A stretch of 14,648 nt of DNA from the NCBI GenBank assembly GCA_027592975.1, contig JAQCJS010000005.1, forward strand, positions 1 through 14,648, read 5' to 3'. How positions within the stretch are numbered: position 1 is the stretch's first letter; every line of letters begins with the position of its first letter. The notes under the pieces were generated by a model. The model was not told where the DNA came from. It saw only the letters and a list, made by a program, of their open reading frames with translations, and searched no databases. Source of the stretch: Chloroflexota bacterium (lineage in GTDB: Bacteria > Chloroflexota > Dehalococcoidia > UBA2979). Shown piece after piece: positions 14,586-14,648 of this stretch. The position numbers and the translations under genes were made by a program.

Positions 14586-14617
14586 CAGAGGGCGGGGTCT
14601 TACGACCCCGCCCTCTG
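14586..14617 (+). terminator. Strong hairpin after the MmgE/PrpD gene
   Basis: CAGAGGGCGGGGTC (14586-14599), loop TTAC, then the perfect complement GACCCCGCCCTCTG (14604-14617): a 14-bp perfect stem. No T-run follows. A run of nine G (14535-14543) and a duplicated GCCGGC lie between the stop codon and the hairpin. It is a likely transcription terminator for the last gene. Confidence 0.65.
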
Positions 14618-14648
14618 TCATCGATCAGTCGCGGGTGTGCGACCGGCG

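Overview
The window is GC-rich bacterial chromosomal DNA with short intergenic gaps, mostly good Shine-Dalgarno sites, and GTG as well as ATG starts. No rRNA, tRNA, CRISPR array, transposase or integrase was seen. Gene content (a RamB/ScfR-type regulator with aceB-aceA, SbtA, several MmgE/PrpD, M20 and SDR enzymes, and a secreted M23 protein ending in a 'GVWVQDASGAYRLL' type domain) suggests a free-living aerobic or facultative heterotroph. Chloroflexota (Dehalococcoidia-like lineages) is my best guess and Actinobacteria the alternative. This placement is inference only.

Positions 1-1685 hold a DoxX-like membrane protein (+) and a DCC/DUF393 thiol-disulfide protein (-). The DCC gene lies between two diverged copies of a 130-145 bp element with matching terminal inverted repeats, which looks like a MITE. 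A separate 42-bp repeat and a small hairpin follow.

Positions 1686-6416 are a glyoxylate-shunt module. A RamB/ScfR-type regulator (-) is divergent from malate synthase A and isocitrate lyase (+). The intergenic region carries two dyads sharing the half-site ATCAG/CTGAT, with centres 20 bp apart next to a candidate promoter. A strong hairpin follows aceA. Imperfect direct copies of the 42-bp repeat lie just outside both ends of the module.

Positions 6593-8474 are a bicarbonate module. A divergent winged-helix regulator (+) faces sbtA (-), which is followed 30 bp later by a small gene resembling beta-carbonic anhydrase that has lost the catalytic Cys-x-Asp-x-Arg signature. A 14-bp perfect palindrome lies exactly in the spacer between a consensus -35 and the -10 of the sbtA promoter, which makes autoregulated repression likely.

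Positions 8475-8975 contain a promoter-like sequence and a truncated cyclic-nucleotide-binding-domain remnant. Positions 8976-14617 carry an M20 zinc peptidase/deacylase, a secreted M23-type protein with an Ig-like region, an SDR whose Asn-Ser-Tyr catalytic residues are replaced, an unrecognised convergent gene, and an MmgE/PrpD-family protein closed by a long perfect hairpin. These last genes do not form an obvious single pathway.
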